From: CAVRQM01 sp963838805
GTDB lineage: Bacteria > Pseudomonadota > Alphaproteobacteria > Acetobacterales > Acetobacteraceae
Direction of reading: 5' to 3'
Assembly: GCA_963838805.1 (NCBI GenBank)
Contig: CAWISK010000003.1
Location: 62,001-126,000 of the forward strand
Length of the DNA stretch: 64,000 nucleotides
Below are positions 47,951-56,923 of this stretch, piece after piece. The notes under the pieces are model-generated. The model did no database searches. It saw only the letters and a program-made list of their open reading frames with translations, and was not told the origin of the DNA. Within the stretch, counting starts at the first letter, position 1. The number at the start of each line of letters is the position of its first letter. Made by a program: the position numbers and the translations under genes.

Positions 47951-48516
47951 TCACCGTGCGCCGCGCCCGGCCGGCCGATGCCGCCTCGATCGGTGCCGTG
48001 CATGTCGCCGCCTGGCGCAGCGCCTATCCAGGCATCCTGCCCAACGACTATCTCTCGGGCCTCTCGGCGCCGCGTCAGGCTGCGTATTACGATTTGGCGA
48101 TCCGGGCGACCGGACGGACCGCGGTGCATGTGGCATCGGTGTCCGGCGCCGATCTGGGGCGGCGGGGCGGCAGCTCGCGCGTCGTGGGGTTCGTCACCAG
48201 TGCCCGCGCGCGCCCGCCCTATTCGGCGCTGGCCGATGGCGAGATCGAGACGCTGTATGTGCTCGACGATTTTCGCGAGCGCGGCCTGGGGCGCCGGCTG
48301 CTATGCGCGGCGGCACTCGATCTCGCCGAGCAGGGCTGCCGCTCCGCCTTCCTGTGGGTGCTGCGTGACAATCCGAGCCGCTGGTTCTACGCCCGGCTCG
48401 GCGGGCGCCCGATGGCCGAGGACATCATCCGGGTCGCCGGCGCCGAGGTGGCGCAAACCGCCTATGTCTGGAACCCGATCGACACCCTGGCGCGGGCCAC
48501 CTCCGCCGCGTCCTGA
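47947..48516 (+). CDS. GNAT family N-acetyltransferase
   Basis: This 189-residue acetyltransferase starts ITVRRARPADAASIGAVHVA and has WRSAYPGILPNDYL, the core strand IETLYVLDDFRERGLGRRLL, whose RGLGRR segment is the acetyl-CoA pyrophosphate loop, and AFLWVLRDNPSRWFYARLGG. The layout matches GNATs of the GCN5-related ribosomal or small-molecule type; substrate unknown. GTG 47947 is coupled to rsmB. guaA follows 12 bases later, so guaB-HAD-rsmB-GNAT-guaA may be one transcript. Confidence 0.9.
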   Translation: MITVRRARPADAASIGAVHVAAWRSAYPGILPNDYLSGLSAPRQAAYYDLAIRATGRTAVHVASVSGADLGRRGGSSRVVGFVTSARARPPYSALADGEIETLYVLDDFRERGLGRRLLCAAALDLAEQGCRSAFLWVLRDNPSRWFYARLGGRPMAEDIIRVAGAEVAQTAYVWNPIDTLARATSAAS

Positions 48517-48528
48517 CAGGAAGCCTGC

Positions 48529-50107
48529 ATGAGCGAAGCTGCCGCGAATGTGACACCCGCCGAGGAGCGGGTGCTGATCCTCGATTTCGGCAGTCAGGTG
48601 ACGCAGCTCATCGCGCGGCGCGTGCGCGAGGCCGGGGTGTATTGCGAGATCTGGCCCTATGCCGCCGACGCCGCCCGCATCCGCGCCTTCGCGCCGCGCG
48701 CGATCATCCTTTCGGGCGGGCCGGCCAGCGTGGTCACGGACGCAAGCCCGCGCGCGCCGGACGAGGTGTTCGATGCCGGCGTGCCGGTCCTAGGCATCTG
48801 CTACGGCCAGCAGGCGATGTGCGCGCAACTGGGCGGCGAGGTCGAGCCGGGGCATGTGCGCGAGTTCGGCCGCGCGTTCGTCGATGTGATCGAGCCCTGC
48901 GCGCTGTTTCGCGGCGTCTGGGAAAAGGGTGCCCGCGAACAGGTGTGGATGAGCCACGGTGACCGCGTGACCCGCCTGCCGCCGGGGTTCCGCGCGGTGG
49001 CAGTGAGCGAGGGCGCGCCGTTCGCGGTGGTGGCCGACGACAACCGCTGCTTCTACGGCACGATGTTCCATCCCGAAGTGGCGCACACGCCGCACGGCGC
49101 CCTGCTGCTGCGCAATTTCGTGCGCGAGGTCGCCGGCTGCACCGGCACCTGGACGATGGCGGCATTCCGCGAGGTCGAGATCGAGCGCATCCGCGCGCAG
49201 GTGGGCAGCGGCCGGGTGATCTGCGGCCTGTCCGGGGGCGTGGACAGCGCGGTGGCGGCGGTGCTGATACACGAGGCGATCGGCGATCAGCTCACCTGCA
49301 TCTTCGTCGATCACGGCCTGCTGCGCGCGGGCGAGGCGCAGGAGGTGGTCCGCACGTTCCGCGAGCGCTTCAACATCCGCCTGGTGCATCGCGATGCGTC
49401 GAGGGAATTTCTCGGCGCGCTGGACGGTGTCACCGATCCCGAAGCCAAGCGGCGCGCGATTGGCGCCACCTTCGTCGAGGTGTTCGAGCAGGAGGCGGAG
49501 AATCTGGGGGGCGCCGATTTCCTGGCACAGGGCACGCTGTATCCGGACGTGATCGAGAGCGTGAGCGTCACCGGCGGCCCCAGCGTCACCATCAAGTCGC
49601 ACCACAATGTGGGCGGCCTGCCGGAACGGATGCGCATGCGCCTGGTCGAACCCTTGCGTGAGCTGTTCAAGGACGAGGTGCGCGCGCTGGGCCGCACGCT
49701 CGGCCTGCCGGATGCGATGGTGGGGCGGCATCCGTTTCCTGGGCCGGGTCTGGCGATCCGCATTCCCGGTGAGGTGACGGCGGAGAAGCTCGCGATCCTG
49801 CGGCAGGTGGATGCGATCTACCTGGAGGAAATCCGATCTGGCCGGGCTATATGACGCGATCTGGCAGGCTTTTGCGGTGTTGCTGCCGGTGCGTACCGTG
49901 GGTGTGATGGGCGACGCGCGCACCTATGAATACGCCTGCGCGCTGCGTGCCGTCACCAGTACCGATGGCATGACCGCGGAGTTCTACCCGTTCGACATGG
50001 CGTTCCTGAGTCGCGTTGCAGGACGCATCGTGGGCGAGGTGCGCGGAGTCAACAGGGTGACGTACGACGTCACGAGCAAGCCGCCGGGGACGATCGAGTG
50101 GGAGTAA
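48529..50107 (+). CDS. guaA: GMP synthase (glutamine-hydrolysing), frameshifted
   Basis: GuaA aminates XMP to GMP. The glutaminase domain has VLILDFGSQVTQLIARRVRE, nucleophile Cys in VLGICYGQQ and TMFHPEVAHTPHG. The ATP-pyrophosphatase domain has the P-loop ICGLSGGVDSAVAA and IFVDHGLLRAGE. The dimerisation domain includes GRHPFPGPGLAIRI and, after one extra base near 49838, LAGLYDAIWQAFAVLLPVRT to VTYDVTSKPPGTIEWE. The repaired length is about 525 residues, as expected. It shares its region with guaB, so both guanine-branch enzymes sit in one cluster. An essential gene with a single indel is best read as sequence error. Confidence 0.95.
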
Positions 50108-50366
50108 GGGGGGAGTACCGTCGGATACCCGAGGATGGCACGGAAGACTTTCGGCGAACTGGTCCCGTCGACGGTTGCCGACAGTCCGCGCGTCTGCTGG
50201 TTAGCTTGGTCAGTGAACCCGCTTCAAAAGAACGAGTTCCCGCAAACGACATTGGTTAAATCCTACCCCCGATAGGTCCGGGCAGACGGAAGATCGAGTC
50301 GAGCGCGTCTGCTGATACCGTATTCCTTGTCCCGACAATCCACTCGCGGTCCATTCTGCCCCTTAA

Positions 50367-51177
50367 TCAGGCGACGAAGCGGACCACGCCCCCATCGACC
50401 CGCAGCGCCGCGCCGGTGGTCGCCGAAGCCTGCTCCGAGCACACGTAGACGATCATGTTGGCGACCTCGTCAGTCGTCGCGAACCTTCGAATGAGGCTCG
50501 TCGGACGGGCGGCTTTCAGGAACGCTTGCTCGGCTTCTTCCTGCGTGATTCCTTGATCTTTGGCTTGTCCTGCCATCCAGTTCGACAGGATCTCGGATCT
50601 CGTCGGACCCGGCAGGACGGCGTTGACGGTAACGCCCGTGCCCGCGACCAACTCCGCCAGACCCCGGGAGAGCGCGAGCTGCGCCGTCTTTGTCATCCCG
50701 TAGTCGATCATCTCCTTGGGAATATTGACTGCGGAACTCGCTGCTGACGAAAACGACGCGGCCCCAGCCCTGTCGCACCATCCTCGGCAAATAGTAACGC
50801 GTCATGCGCACGCCGCTCATGACGTTGATCTCGAAAATGCTCAGCCAATTCTCGTCGGTCGTGTCGACGAAGTCCCTCAGCACGGCCGTTCCGAGATTGT
50901 TGACGAGGATGTCGGCGTCCTGCGCTTGCTCGAAGAAGGCCTCGGCGCCCTCCGCTGTCGAGAGATCGGCGGCGATGCCCGAAACGTCGCTCTCGGGAAA
51001 GGCCCGCCGCATCTGCCGCACCGCCTCCTCGACCCGGGTATTTCCACGCCCGTTGATGACGACCGAGGCGCCGGCACGGGCCAGCCCCTCTGCAGTGGCG
51101 CGGCCGATGCCCGCCGTCGATCCTGTGACGATCGCCTTACGGTGCTTGAGTTCAATATTCATGTCATTCATCTCCAA
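50367..51177 (-). CDS. SDR family oxidoreductase, frameshifted
   Basis: The protein starts NIELKHRKAIVTGSTAGIGR with cofactor loop TGSTAGIG, NGRG after strand 2, ILVNNLGTAVLRDF (NNxG) and VVFVSSEF (catalytic Ser). One extra C near 50742 shifts the frame; AVNIPKEMIDYGMTKTAQLA then supplies YxxxK and the C-terminus VRFVA. The repaired length is about 269 residues. Start codons at 51177, 51171 and 51162 are possible. It is the most downstream gene of the minus-strand set 50.4-53.1 kb, 78 bases after the SRPBCC gene. Confidence 0.88.
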
Positions 51178-51255
51178 TCTTGGATGGCGGGGCGATCAAT
51201 CCACTGTCCAGGCTGGAAGCGTTGGAGCGGACGCGGGGAGGCTCAGGACAACGTG

Positions 51256-51759
51256 TCATCCTGCCTTCTTCGCGACTTGCGCCTCCGCCGCGCGGGCAAG
51301 GCTTTCAACCCATGCCTGATGATAGCGGTAGAGCGCGCCGGGACGTTTGCGCCCGAGCTCCTCGAGGAACCAAGGGCCCTGCTGTGTTTCCTCGGTCAGC
51401 ACATGGCAGCCATCGTCCGTAAGAGTGATGACCCAGCCGTGATAGGCGCTCGAACCGCTCTCGTCTCCATCGACTGTCGTCGCCCACGCGAGCTTGCGGA
51501 AGGGCTCGTACTCCGTCACGACCAGGCTCATCGAGAATCCAACCGTCACCCGGCTGTATCTGGTTCCGAGCGCCAGTTCCGGCTCACCGGTCAGGATCTT
51601 GACCTGATCTTCGGCGGGAAAGTAGCTCGACCAATTCTCGGCATTGACGAGCAGCTTCCAGACCACTTCAGGCGGCGCCTTCACGTCAATGTCGTTGAGT
51701 GCGTAGATGGCCGACGTTTTCGGATCATATCGCTCGGGCCAAATCACATGGTCGTACAT
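51256..51759 (-). CDS. SRPBCC (START-like) domain protein
   Basis: This 167-residue protein has the SRPBCC/polyketide-cyclase layout: an N-terminal strand IYALNDIDVKAPPEVVWKLL, VNAENWSSYFP, then strands TRYSRVTVGFSMSLVVTEYE and AYHGWVITLTDDGCHVLTEE, and a long C-terminal helix (RYHQAWVESLARAAEAQVAK). Such proteins bind hydrophobic ligands; substrate unknown. It starts 3 bases before the NADP-binding gene ends on the same strand, indicating a shared transcript with 51763-52362. Confidence 0.85.
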   Translation of the reverse strand: MYDHVIWPERYDPKTSAIYALNDIDVKAPPEVVWKLLVNAENWSSYFPAEDQVKILTGEPELALGTRYSRVTVGFSMSLVVTEYEPFRKLAWATTVDGDESGSSAYHGWVITLTDDGCHVLTEETQQGPWFLEELGRKRPGALYRYHQAWVESLARAAEAQVAKKAG

Positions 51760-51762
51760 CGA

Positions 51763-52362
51763 TTACTGCTCCTTCTTGAACAAATCCTGGAAGATGAGCT
51801 GGCCCCAAATGCGGCCGCGTGCGTGCACCAGCGCGCCACCCTCGTTGAGCTTTCCCAGCTTGACGGGTGCGAACCCGAGTTGTTTGGCCAAGGCCGCCAC
51901 GGCAGCGGTCGCGTCCTCGTCGTCGCTCGACAGAAAGATGACCCGGTGCCCGCCCTTGACGATCGGATCGGCAGCCAGGGTGGCCGCAATCAGGTGATTG
52001 AAACCTTTCACGAATTTGGCGCCGGTGAACGCCTTCGCGACGAAGGCGGAGGACGGGAGACCGTCCAGTTCTTCTATGGGGACTAACGCGTTCATCGCGT
52101 CGATGACCGTCTTGCCTTTCCAGCTCGGCAGGGCCTTCGCAATCTCGCGATGCTCCCCGAACGGGACCGCCAAGATGATTGTGTCGGCCTCGAGTGCATC
52201 CCGTAGCGACTTGGCGACGACCGTGGGTCCAATCGCCCGAGCCTGCGGCGCCAACGCCTCGGGCGGCCGGCGGCTTGCGACGGTCACGTCGATGTTTTTA
52301 CGGGCGAAGGCGCGGGCGAGGGCCTGGCCTACCGCACCGAAACCTACAATCGCATAGCTCAT
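51763..52362 (-). CDS. F420/NADP oxidoreductase-like NAD(P)-binding protein
   Basis: This 199-residue Rossmann protein opens MSYAIVGFGAVGQALARAFA (GxGxxG) and has VTVASRRPPEAL, in which Ser-Arg-Arg suggests NADP, then ILAVPFGEHREIAKALPSW, KTVIDAMNALVPIE and FVKGFNHLIAATLA. This is the NADP oxidoreductase, coenzyme F420-dependent-type domain, but many members use NADPH alone. No F420 biosynthesis gene is present, so F420 use is not implied. It sits between the SRPBCC and SDR genes on one strand. Confidence 0.88.
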   Translation of the reverse strand: MSYAIVGFGAVGQALARAFARKNIDVTVASRRPPEALAPQARAIGPTVVAKSLRDALEADTIILAVPFGEHREIAKALPSWKGKTVIDAMNALVPIEELDGLPSSAFVAKAFTGAKFVKGFNHLIAATLAADPIVKGGHRVIFLSSDDEDATAAVAALAKQLGFAPVKLGKLNEGGALVHARGRIWGQLIFQDLFKKEQ

Positions 52363-52403
52363 GATACTTCTCCGATCCGCGTTGACATTGGTTCCCCGGC
52401 CCT

Positions 52404-53138
52404 TCAGATGGCCGAGAAGCCGCCGTCGACAGACAACTCCACCCCATTCACGAAGCTCGAATCGTCTGAAGCAAGAAACAGCGCGACCGCCGCAATTTCC
52501 TCAGTACGACCCATCTTTCCCCGCGGGATCAGGGATTCGAACATCCGCTTCGCCTCCTCGGTGAGAACTTGATCCTGCATCGGTGTGGCGATCGGCCCCG
52601 GGCTCAGCACGTTCACCCGGATATTCCTGCCCTTCAGTTCGTTGAGCCAGGTGCGTGCGAATGAGCGCAACGCCGCTTTGCTCGCCGAATACACGCCGTA
52701 ACCAGGAAAGCCTTTCACCGAAGCAACTGACCCGGTCATGAAGATCGATCCGCCATCGTTGAACAGCGGCAACGCCCTCTGAACCGTAAACAGCGTGCCG
52801 CGCGTATTCAGGCCGAAGGTCGCATCGAAGTGCTGCTCGGTAATCTCGCCCAGTGGGACGGCTTCGCCCATGCCGGCGCTCGCGTACAGGACGTCGATCT
52901 TGCCCTTTACCTGCTTGACCGTATCGAACAGGCGGTCGAGGTCGTCGAGATTGGCCGCGTCGCCGCGCACGCCGGTCACGTTTCGGCCAATCAGCTTGAC
53001 GGCCTCATCGAGCAACTCCTGCCGACGGCCCGTGATGAAGACATAGGCGCCTTCTTCAACGAACCGCTTGGCGCTCGCCAGCGCCATGCCGCTCGATCCA
53101 CCCGTGATGACTGCAACCTTACCCTCAAGCTTCCCCAT
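52404..53138 (-). CDS. SDR family oxidoreductase
   Basis: This intact 244-residue short-chain dehydrogenase has KVAVITGGSSGMALASAKRF (GxxxGxx variant with Met-Ala instead of IG), FITGRRQELLDEA (Arg-Arg, NADP type), VLYASAGMGEA (NAG replaced by SAG), SIFMTGSVASVKG with catalytic Ser and YGVYSASKAALRS with YxxxK. The C-terminus DGGFSAI is standard. It is divergent from the LysR gene across 267 bases, so it is the likely first target of that regulator. Substrate unknown. Confidence 0.92.
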   Translation of the reverse strand: MGKLEGKVAVITGGSSGMALASAKRFVEEGAYVFITGRRQELLDEAVKLIGRNVTGVRGDAANLDDLDRLFDTVKQVKGKIDVLYASAGMGEAVPLGEITEQHFDATFGLNTRGTLFTVQRALPLFNDGGSIFMTGSVASVKGFPGYGVYSASKAALRSFARTWLNELKGRNIRVNVLSPGPIATPMQDQVLTEEAKRMFESLIPRGKMGRTEEIAAVALFLASDDSSFVNGVELSVDGGFSAI

Positions 53139-53405
53139 GACTTCTCCTTTCGTGGTGTCGGGACAGCATCTGCCTCCGAGAACCTCGAAATGGGTCCGCC
53201 GGCGTCAGTGTTGAGTGCGGGAGCGCGCACACCGGTGGTGCGAAATCGATCCGGCTGGACGACTGACGCCAGCCGCAACGATCGGTGTCCGCCGTGCGGA
53301 ATTGGGTCGCGCTCGTCGGCATAGGCTATGATGACCGCCCGTACTGCTGTTCGATGTGTTAGATACGGGCTTTGGAAGGCGCACCGCGCGGTGCGGGATT
53401 GCACC

Positions 53406-54302
53406 ATGATCGACTGGGACGGCATTCGCTACTTTCTTGCCGTCACGCGCGGGGGCTCGGTGCGGGCAGCCGCCGAGCGCCTCGGTGTGAACCACGCGAC
53501 CGTGCTGCGACGCATCGCCCAGCTCGAGGAACGCCTCGGGGTCCACATGTTCGAAAAGCTGCCTTCGGGCTACCGCCTGACGGCTGCGGGCGAGGAGGTC
53601 CTGGAGTTCGCGGACCAGATGGAAGCGTCGTCGCACCTGCTGGAGACGCGCGTCTTCGGGCGCGACCAGAGCGTGCGCGGGCTTCTGCGGGTGACGCTGG
53701 CGCCGCCCCTCGCGACACACCTGCTCATGCCGGACTTCGCCGATTTCGCGCGTCTGCATCCGGACATCGAGATGGAAATCTTGTCGTCCGGCGAGCTGGC
53801 AAATCTGACCAACCGAGAGGCCGACGTCGCGATCCGCGTCGTCTACGACCGCAAAACCCTGCCGCTCAATCTTCACGGCATGAAGGGACCGGAGCTGTTC
53901 GGCGGCGTCTACATGTCCTGCGATAGACTAGCCGCGTGGCGTGCGGGCGCGCCTGATCCCATCCGGTGGATCGTCATAAGCATTCATGGAATCCCGGACT
54001 GGGCCAGCGAGGGTGAGGTTCGCACCACGGGGGTTCCATTCAGGACCACGGACGCCGAGGCGCAGATCGTTGCTGTACGGCAAGGGCTCGGGATGACGAC
54101 ACTGCCGTGCTTCGTTGGCGATGCCGACCCCCTGCTGGTGAGGGTGCCGGGTACCGACTTGCACATGTACGGAACGGTTTGGCTCCTCACACAGGGGGAG
54201 ACACGCAAGACGAAGCGCGTGCGGCTTTTCACGGAGTTCGTATCCCGCAGGCTTGCCGCGTACGCTCCGCTTCTCGCGGGGCTGTCCATATCGCGCGACT
54301 GA
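53406..54302 (+). CDS. LysR family transcriptional regulator
   Basis: This regulator has 298 residues from ATG 53406 (MIDWDGIRYFLAVTRGGSVR). The frame is open to 53328, but this start fits the family. The helix-turn-helix lies at residues ~15-60: SVRAAAERLGVNHATVLRRI and QLEERLGVHMFEKLPSGYRL. The effector domain follows (FARLHPDIEMEILSSGEL, EADVAIRVVYDR). It is divergent from the SDR/NADP/SRPBCC/SDR set, which it probably controls. Its effector is unknown. Confidence 0.92.
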   Translation: MIDWDGIRYFLAVTRGGSVRAAAERLGVNHATVLRRIAQLEERLGVHMFEKLPSGYRLTAAGEEVLEFADQMEASSHLLETRVFGRDQSVRGLLRVTLAPPLATHLLMPDFADFARLHPDIEMEILSSGELANLTNREADVAIRVVYDRKTLPLNLHGMKGPELFGGVYMSCDRLAAWRAGAPDPIRWIVISIHGIPDWASEGEVRTTGVPFRTTDAEAQIVAVRQGLGMTTLPCFVGDADPLLVRVPGTDLHMYGTVWLLTQGETRKTKRVRLFTEFVSRRLAAYAPLLAGLSISRD

Positions 54303-54814
54303 CGCGCGGCAGGTCGCCGGCAACGCTTGCCGTAATCCGGTTGGAAGCCGAGCTGCGATCGCTTGAAGCGGCGTCGTTCAATCCGCGAATGGTGCGCCGT
54401 ATCGCAACCGGCGCGAGGGACACACTACTGACGGACGACGGACTTCACCATCGCTGACGGTCTTTTAGGGCAAGCTGGAGATGCCGCTTTCGCGGAGGAC
54501 TCCGAGAAAAATCGACCAATCGATATCGATAGTCTGTGAAACCGAGCAAATCGCGGATCGCCGAAATTCTCCTTTGAATTCAAGAGCGAGGATTTCTGAC
54601 GGATCCGGGATACGGTTCTTCGTCGTCAGCGGAAATACTTGACCCGATAGATCAATGCGTTATCATGCTTCAGAACAATCGAGTGGGAGTGAGGAACAGG
54701 ATGTGGCGTGGCCGCGCCGAGCTGTGCGGGCAGCACAGTCTGGCATGAGACCTTCGGGGCGGCGTGCCATGCCGCCCCGAGCCGAGAACAGTTGTGGCGT
54801 GGCTGCGGCGTTGG
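54303..54814. other. Gene-free region of lower GC between LysR and protease genes
   Basis: I find no supported gene in these 512 bases. The open frames crossing it have no conserved features. The middle (about 54470-54670) is clearly AT-richer than the flanks and includes GAATTC and ATCGAT-type short palindromes. It lies between the 3' ends of two convergent genes, so no promoter is expected. It could be the remnant edge of an inserted segment. Confidence 0.5.
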
Positions 54815-55954
54815 TCAGCAATTGCCCGTCGCGGCGCCGCAGGCGGAGTTCAGCAGATTGGTGAAGTTGCTGTCGAACTGCGACGCGCCGAGATAGGCCG
54901 GCTCGGTCGCGATAGGCCCGTACGACGTGACGCCGGCCAGATAGTTGTTGCCGAGCGAGACCGGCGGATTGCTGACCGGCGCCCAGCCGTAATCCTGGAT
55001 CCACGGTCCGCCGCTCGCGCCGCCGCGCATCGCCGAGCCATAGATGTAGGTATTGTTGCCGCCGGAGGCGAAGGTCTGCGCGTTCGTGGTTTCCATGCGG
55101 GCGCAGGAGTCGAGATTGCAGGGATAGCCCTTCATCGTGATGTTGTTGTTGGACAGCGCAAAGGTGGTCCAGCCCAGCCACCCGGTGAGGTCGCCGATCT
55201 TGTGTGTGGCGCCTTTGATGGTCTGATCGGCCGCGACCATGATCGCCTCGTCGGCATTGTTCGGCACCGATCCGTCGGAGAAGTACCAGGCATTGGTGAC
55301 CCAAAGCTGACTCGCGGTCCAGCGGCCGAACGCCGCCTTGCCATTGGTGAGTGCAGGGACGAACAGGTGGCCGGTGTAGAAGTAGCGCTGCGCCGGGTTG
55401 GTGCTCGGATGCGCGATGCAATGGCCCGCCGTCATGATGATGCGCGGCCGCAGCACCGAGGCGGAGCAGACGAAATTGCCGCCGCCCACGGGATCGTGGA
55501 AAAATAGCTGCCCAGCGGTGACAGCCGGATATTTGGCGGGCGTGATCTCCTGGCCGGTCGTGTAGTAGGCGCCGAAACTGCTGGTCGCTTCCGGAATCAC
55601 GCCGCTCTGTGTCTTGAGCTGCTCGCGCTGCAGCGATTGCGGTGCGTACAGCGTGACCGGCGGCCCGCCTTGCACAGTCGGCGGCTTGCCTTCGCCGCGC
55701 TTCGACTGTCCGGGCGCAGGCGGCACCGCGGCGGTGGTGCCCACCGGCAGCCCGTCGGCGCGGGTGCGCGGGTGCAGCTCCATCGGCTTGGCGCTCAGCA
55801 GGCGCTGCGATGTCCAGTAGGGGACGACGGTCTGTGCCGCGGTGCCCTGCGTCTCCGACGATACGCCCTGTGCCAATGCCGCTGCCGGCGCGCACAGGAC
55901 CGCCGCCGCGATCCAGCCCATCGTGCGGGCGCTGTTTCGCATCTTGTCTTTCAT
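54815..55954 (-). CDS. Secreted trypsin-like serine protease
   Basis: ATG 55954 gives a signal peptide (RTMGWIAAAVLCAPAAALAQ). After a ~130-residue pro-like, Pro-rich stretch comes a chymotrypsin-fold domain: catalytic His in IIMTAGHCIAHPS, a likely Asp in NNADEAIMVAADQ and the nucleophile in MRGGASGGPWIQDYGW, where GASGGP replaces GDSGGP as in some V8/glutamyl-endopeptidase-like enzymes. Cysteines are placed for disulfides (NFVCSAS/GHC; GYPCNLDSCARM). The length is about 379 residues. It is exported to the periplasm or medium. The target is unknown. Confidence 0.85.
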   Translation of the reverse strand: MKDKMRNSARTMGWIAAAVLCAPAAALAQGVSSETQGTAAQTVVPYWTSQRLLSAKPMELHPRTRADGLPVGTTAAVPPAPGQSKRGEGKPPTVQGGPPVTLYAPQSLQREQLKTQSGVIPEATSSFGAYYTTGQEITPAKYPAVTAGQLFFHDPVGGGNFVCSASVLRPRIIMTAGHCIAHPSTNPAQRYFYTGHLFVPALTNGKAAFGRWTASQLWVTNAWYFSDGSVPNNADEAIMVAADQTIKGATHKIGDLTGWLGWTTFALSNNNITMKGYPCNLDSCARMETTNAQTFASGGNNTYIYGSAMRGGASGGPWIQDYGWAPVSNPPVSLGNNYLAGVTSYGPIATEPAYLGASQFDSNFTNLLNSACGAATGNC

Positions 55955-56071
55955 CGACGTCTCTCCATTCGCTCGTGACCGCAGGAGCGCGGCGTCCAGA
56001 TCGATGACAAGACGACAGGCAAGTTGCAATGAAACTATTTCGGAACGGACATCACGTTAAGTTTTGTCAAC

Positions 56072-56923
56072 TCACGACGAGTTTGGCGGCCTGCCGCCAA
56101 AAATCGCGATAGCGCGCGCCGCCGCCGCGTTGCCACTTTCAAGGAAGTCGGGCGGCGCGGCGCCGTTCATCCGTGCGCATAGAACACCGGCGACAAATGC
56201 GTCGCCTGCTCCCGTCGTGTCGAGCGGCGCCACTGAAGCCGCCGCAACATGCGTCCGCAGGTTGCCCGCGTGGGCAGTGGCGCCGTCGGCTCCTTCGGTT
56301 ACGATCAGCATGGCGAAGCGCATATCCCGACGCAGCAGCAGCGCGGCCTCGGCAGCATTCGCAAAACAGAGTTCCGCATCCGTGGTCCATGCCGCAAAGG
56401 CTTCTGCGCCGACCTCGGCCAGATAGCTGATCGATGCCGCATCGACGCTGACGCTGCAGCCCCGCGCCCGCGCATTTCGCATCAGCGCCCGCGCCGCCTC
56501 GCATGGCCCTGGTGTGAACAGGGTGTGGCCGGATACGTGCAGCAGCCGCACGCCATCCAGCAGCGATTCCGGCAAATCCTGTGCGCATAATCGGAGATTG
56601 GCACCGCGATCGGTGTAGAAGCTGCGTTCGCCGTCTTGCGAAATGATCGCCACCACGCTGCCGGTCGGAAGATCATCGTCGATGCCGAGCCAAGGCTGCG
56701 CGCCATGCGCACGCAGCCTTGCCGCCTGGCGTGCCGCATCATCGCGGCCGACGCGCCCGGCGAATTTGACGTTGCCACCAAGATGACCGATCCAGCACGC
56801 CACATTGGCCCCGGACCCGCCACCACGCATGACGATCCGCGCCGAGGTATCCGTGCCGAGGGCGAGCGGGGCTGCCGGATTGACGATGACATCGTTCATC
56901 ACGTCGCCGACGACAAGGATCAT
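56072..56923 (-). CDS. psuK: PfkB family carbohydrate kinase, probable pseudouridine kinase
   Basis: This ribokinase-fold kinase of 283 residues has ILVVGDVMNDVIV at the start, the nucleoside/sugar-binding GGGSGANVACWIGHLGGNVK, DGERSFYTDRGAN and the anion-hole/catalytic PLDTTGAGDAFVAGVL, whose GAGD Asp is the base. It overlaps the PsuG gene as ATGA. Pairing with pseudouridine-5'-phosphate glycosidase implies phosphorylation of pseudouridine to its 5'-phosphate, although the kinase sequence alone would fit other nucleosides or sugars. Confidence 0.85.
   Translation of the reverse strand: MILVVGDVMNDVIVNPAAPLALGTDTSARIVMRGGGSGANVACWIGHLGGNVKFAGRVGRDDAARQAARLRAHGAQPWLGIDDDLPTGSVVAIISQDGERSFYTDRGANLRLCAQDLPESLLDGVRLLHVSGHTLFTPGPCEAARALMRNARARGCSVSVDAASISYLAEVGAEAFAAWTTDAELCFANAAEAALLLRRDMRFAMLIVTEGADGATAHAGNLRTHVAAASVAPLDTTGAGDAFVAGVLCARMNGAAPPDFLESGNAAAARAIAIFGGRPPNSS

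Noticed and set aside
45964..48516. 850-codon continuous frame suggesting a HAD-RsmB-GNAT fusion protein
   Set aside because: The HAD and RsmB genes each have an indel that changes frame, and each gene has its own stop/start overlap. The continuity is an accident of the two shifts.
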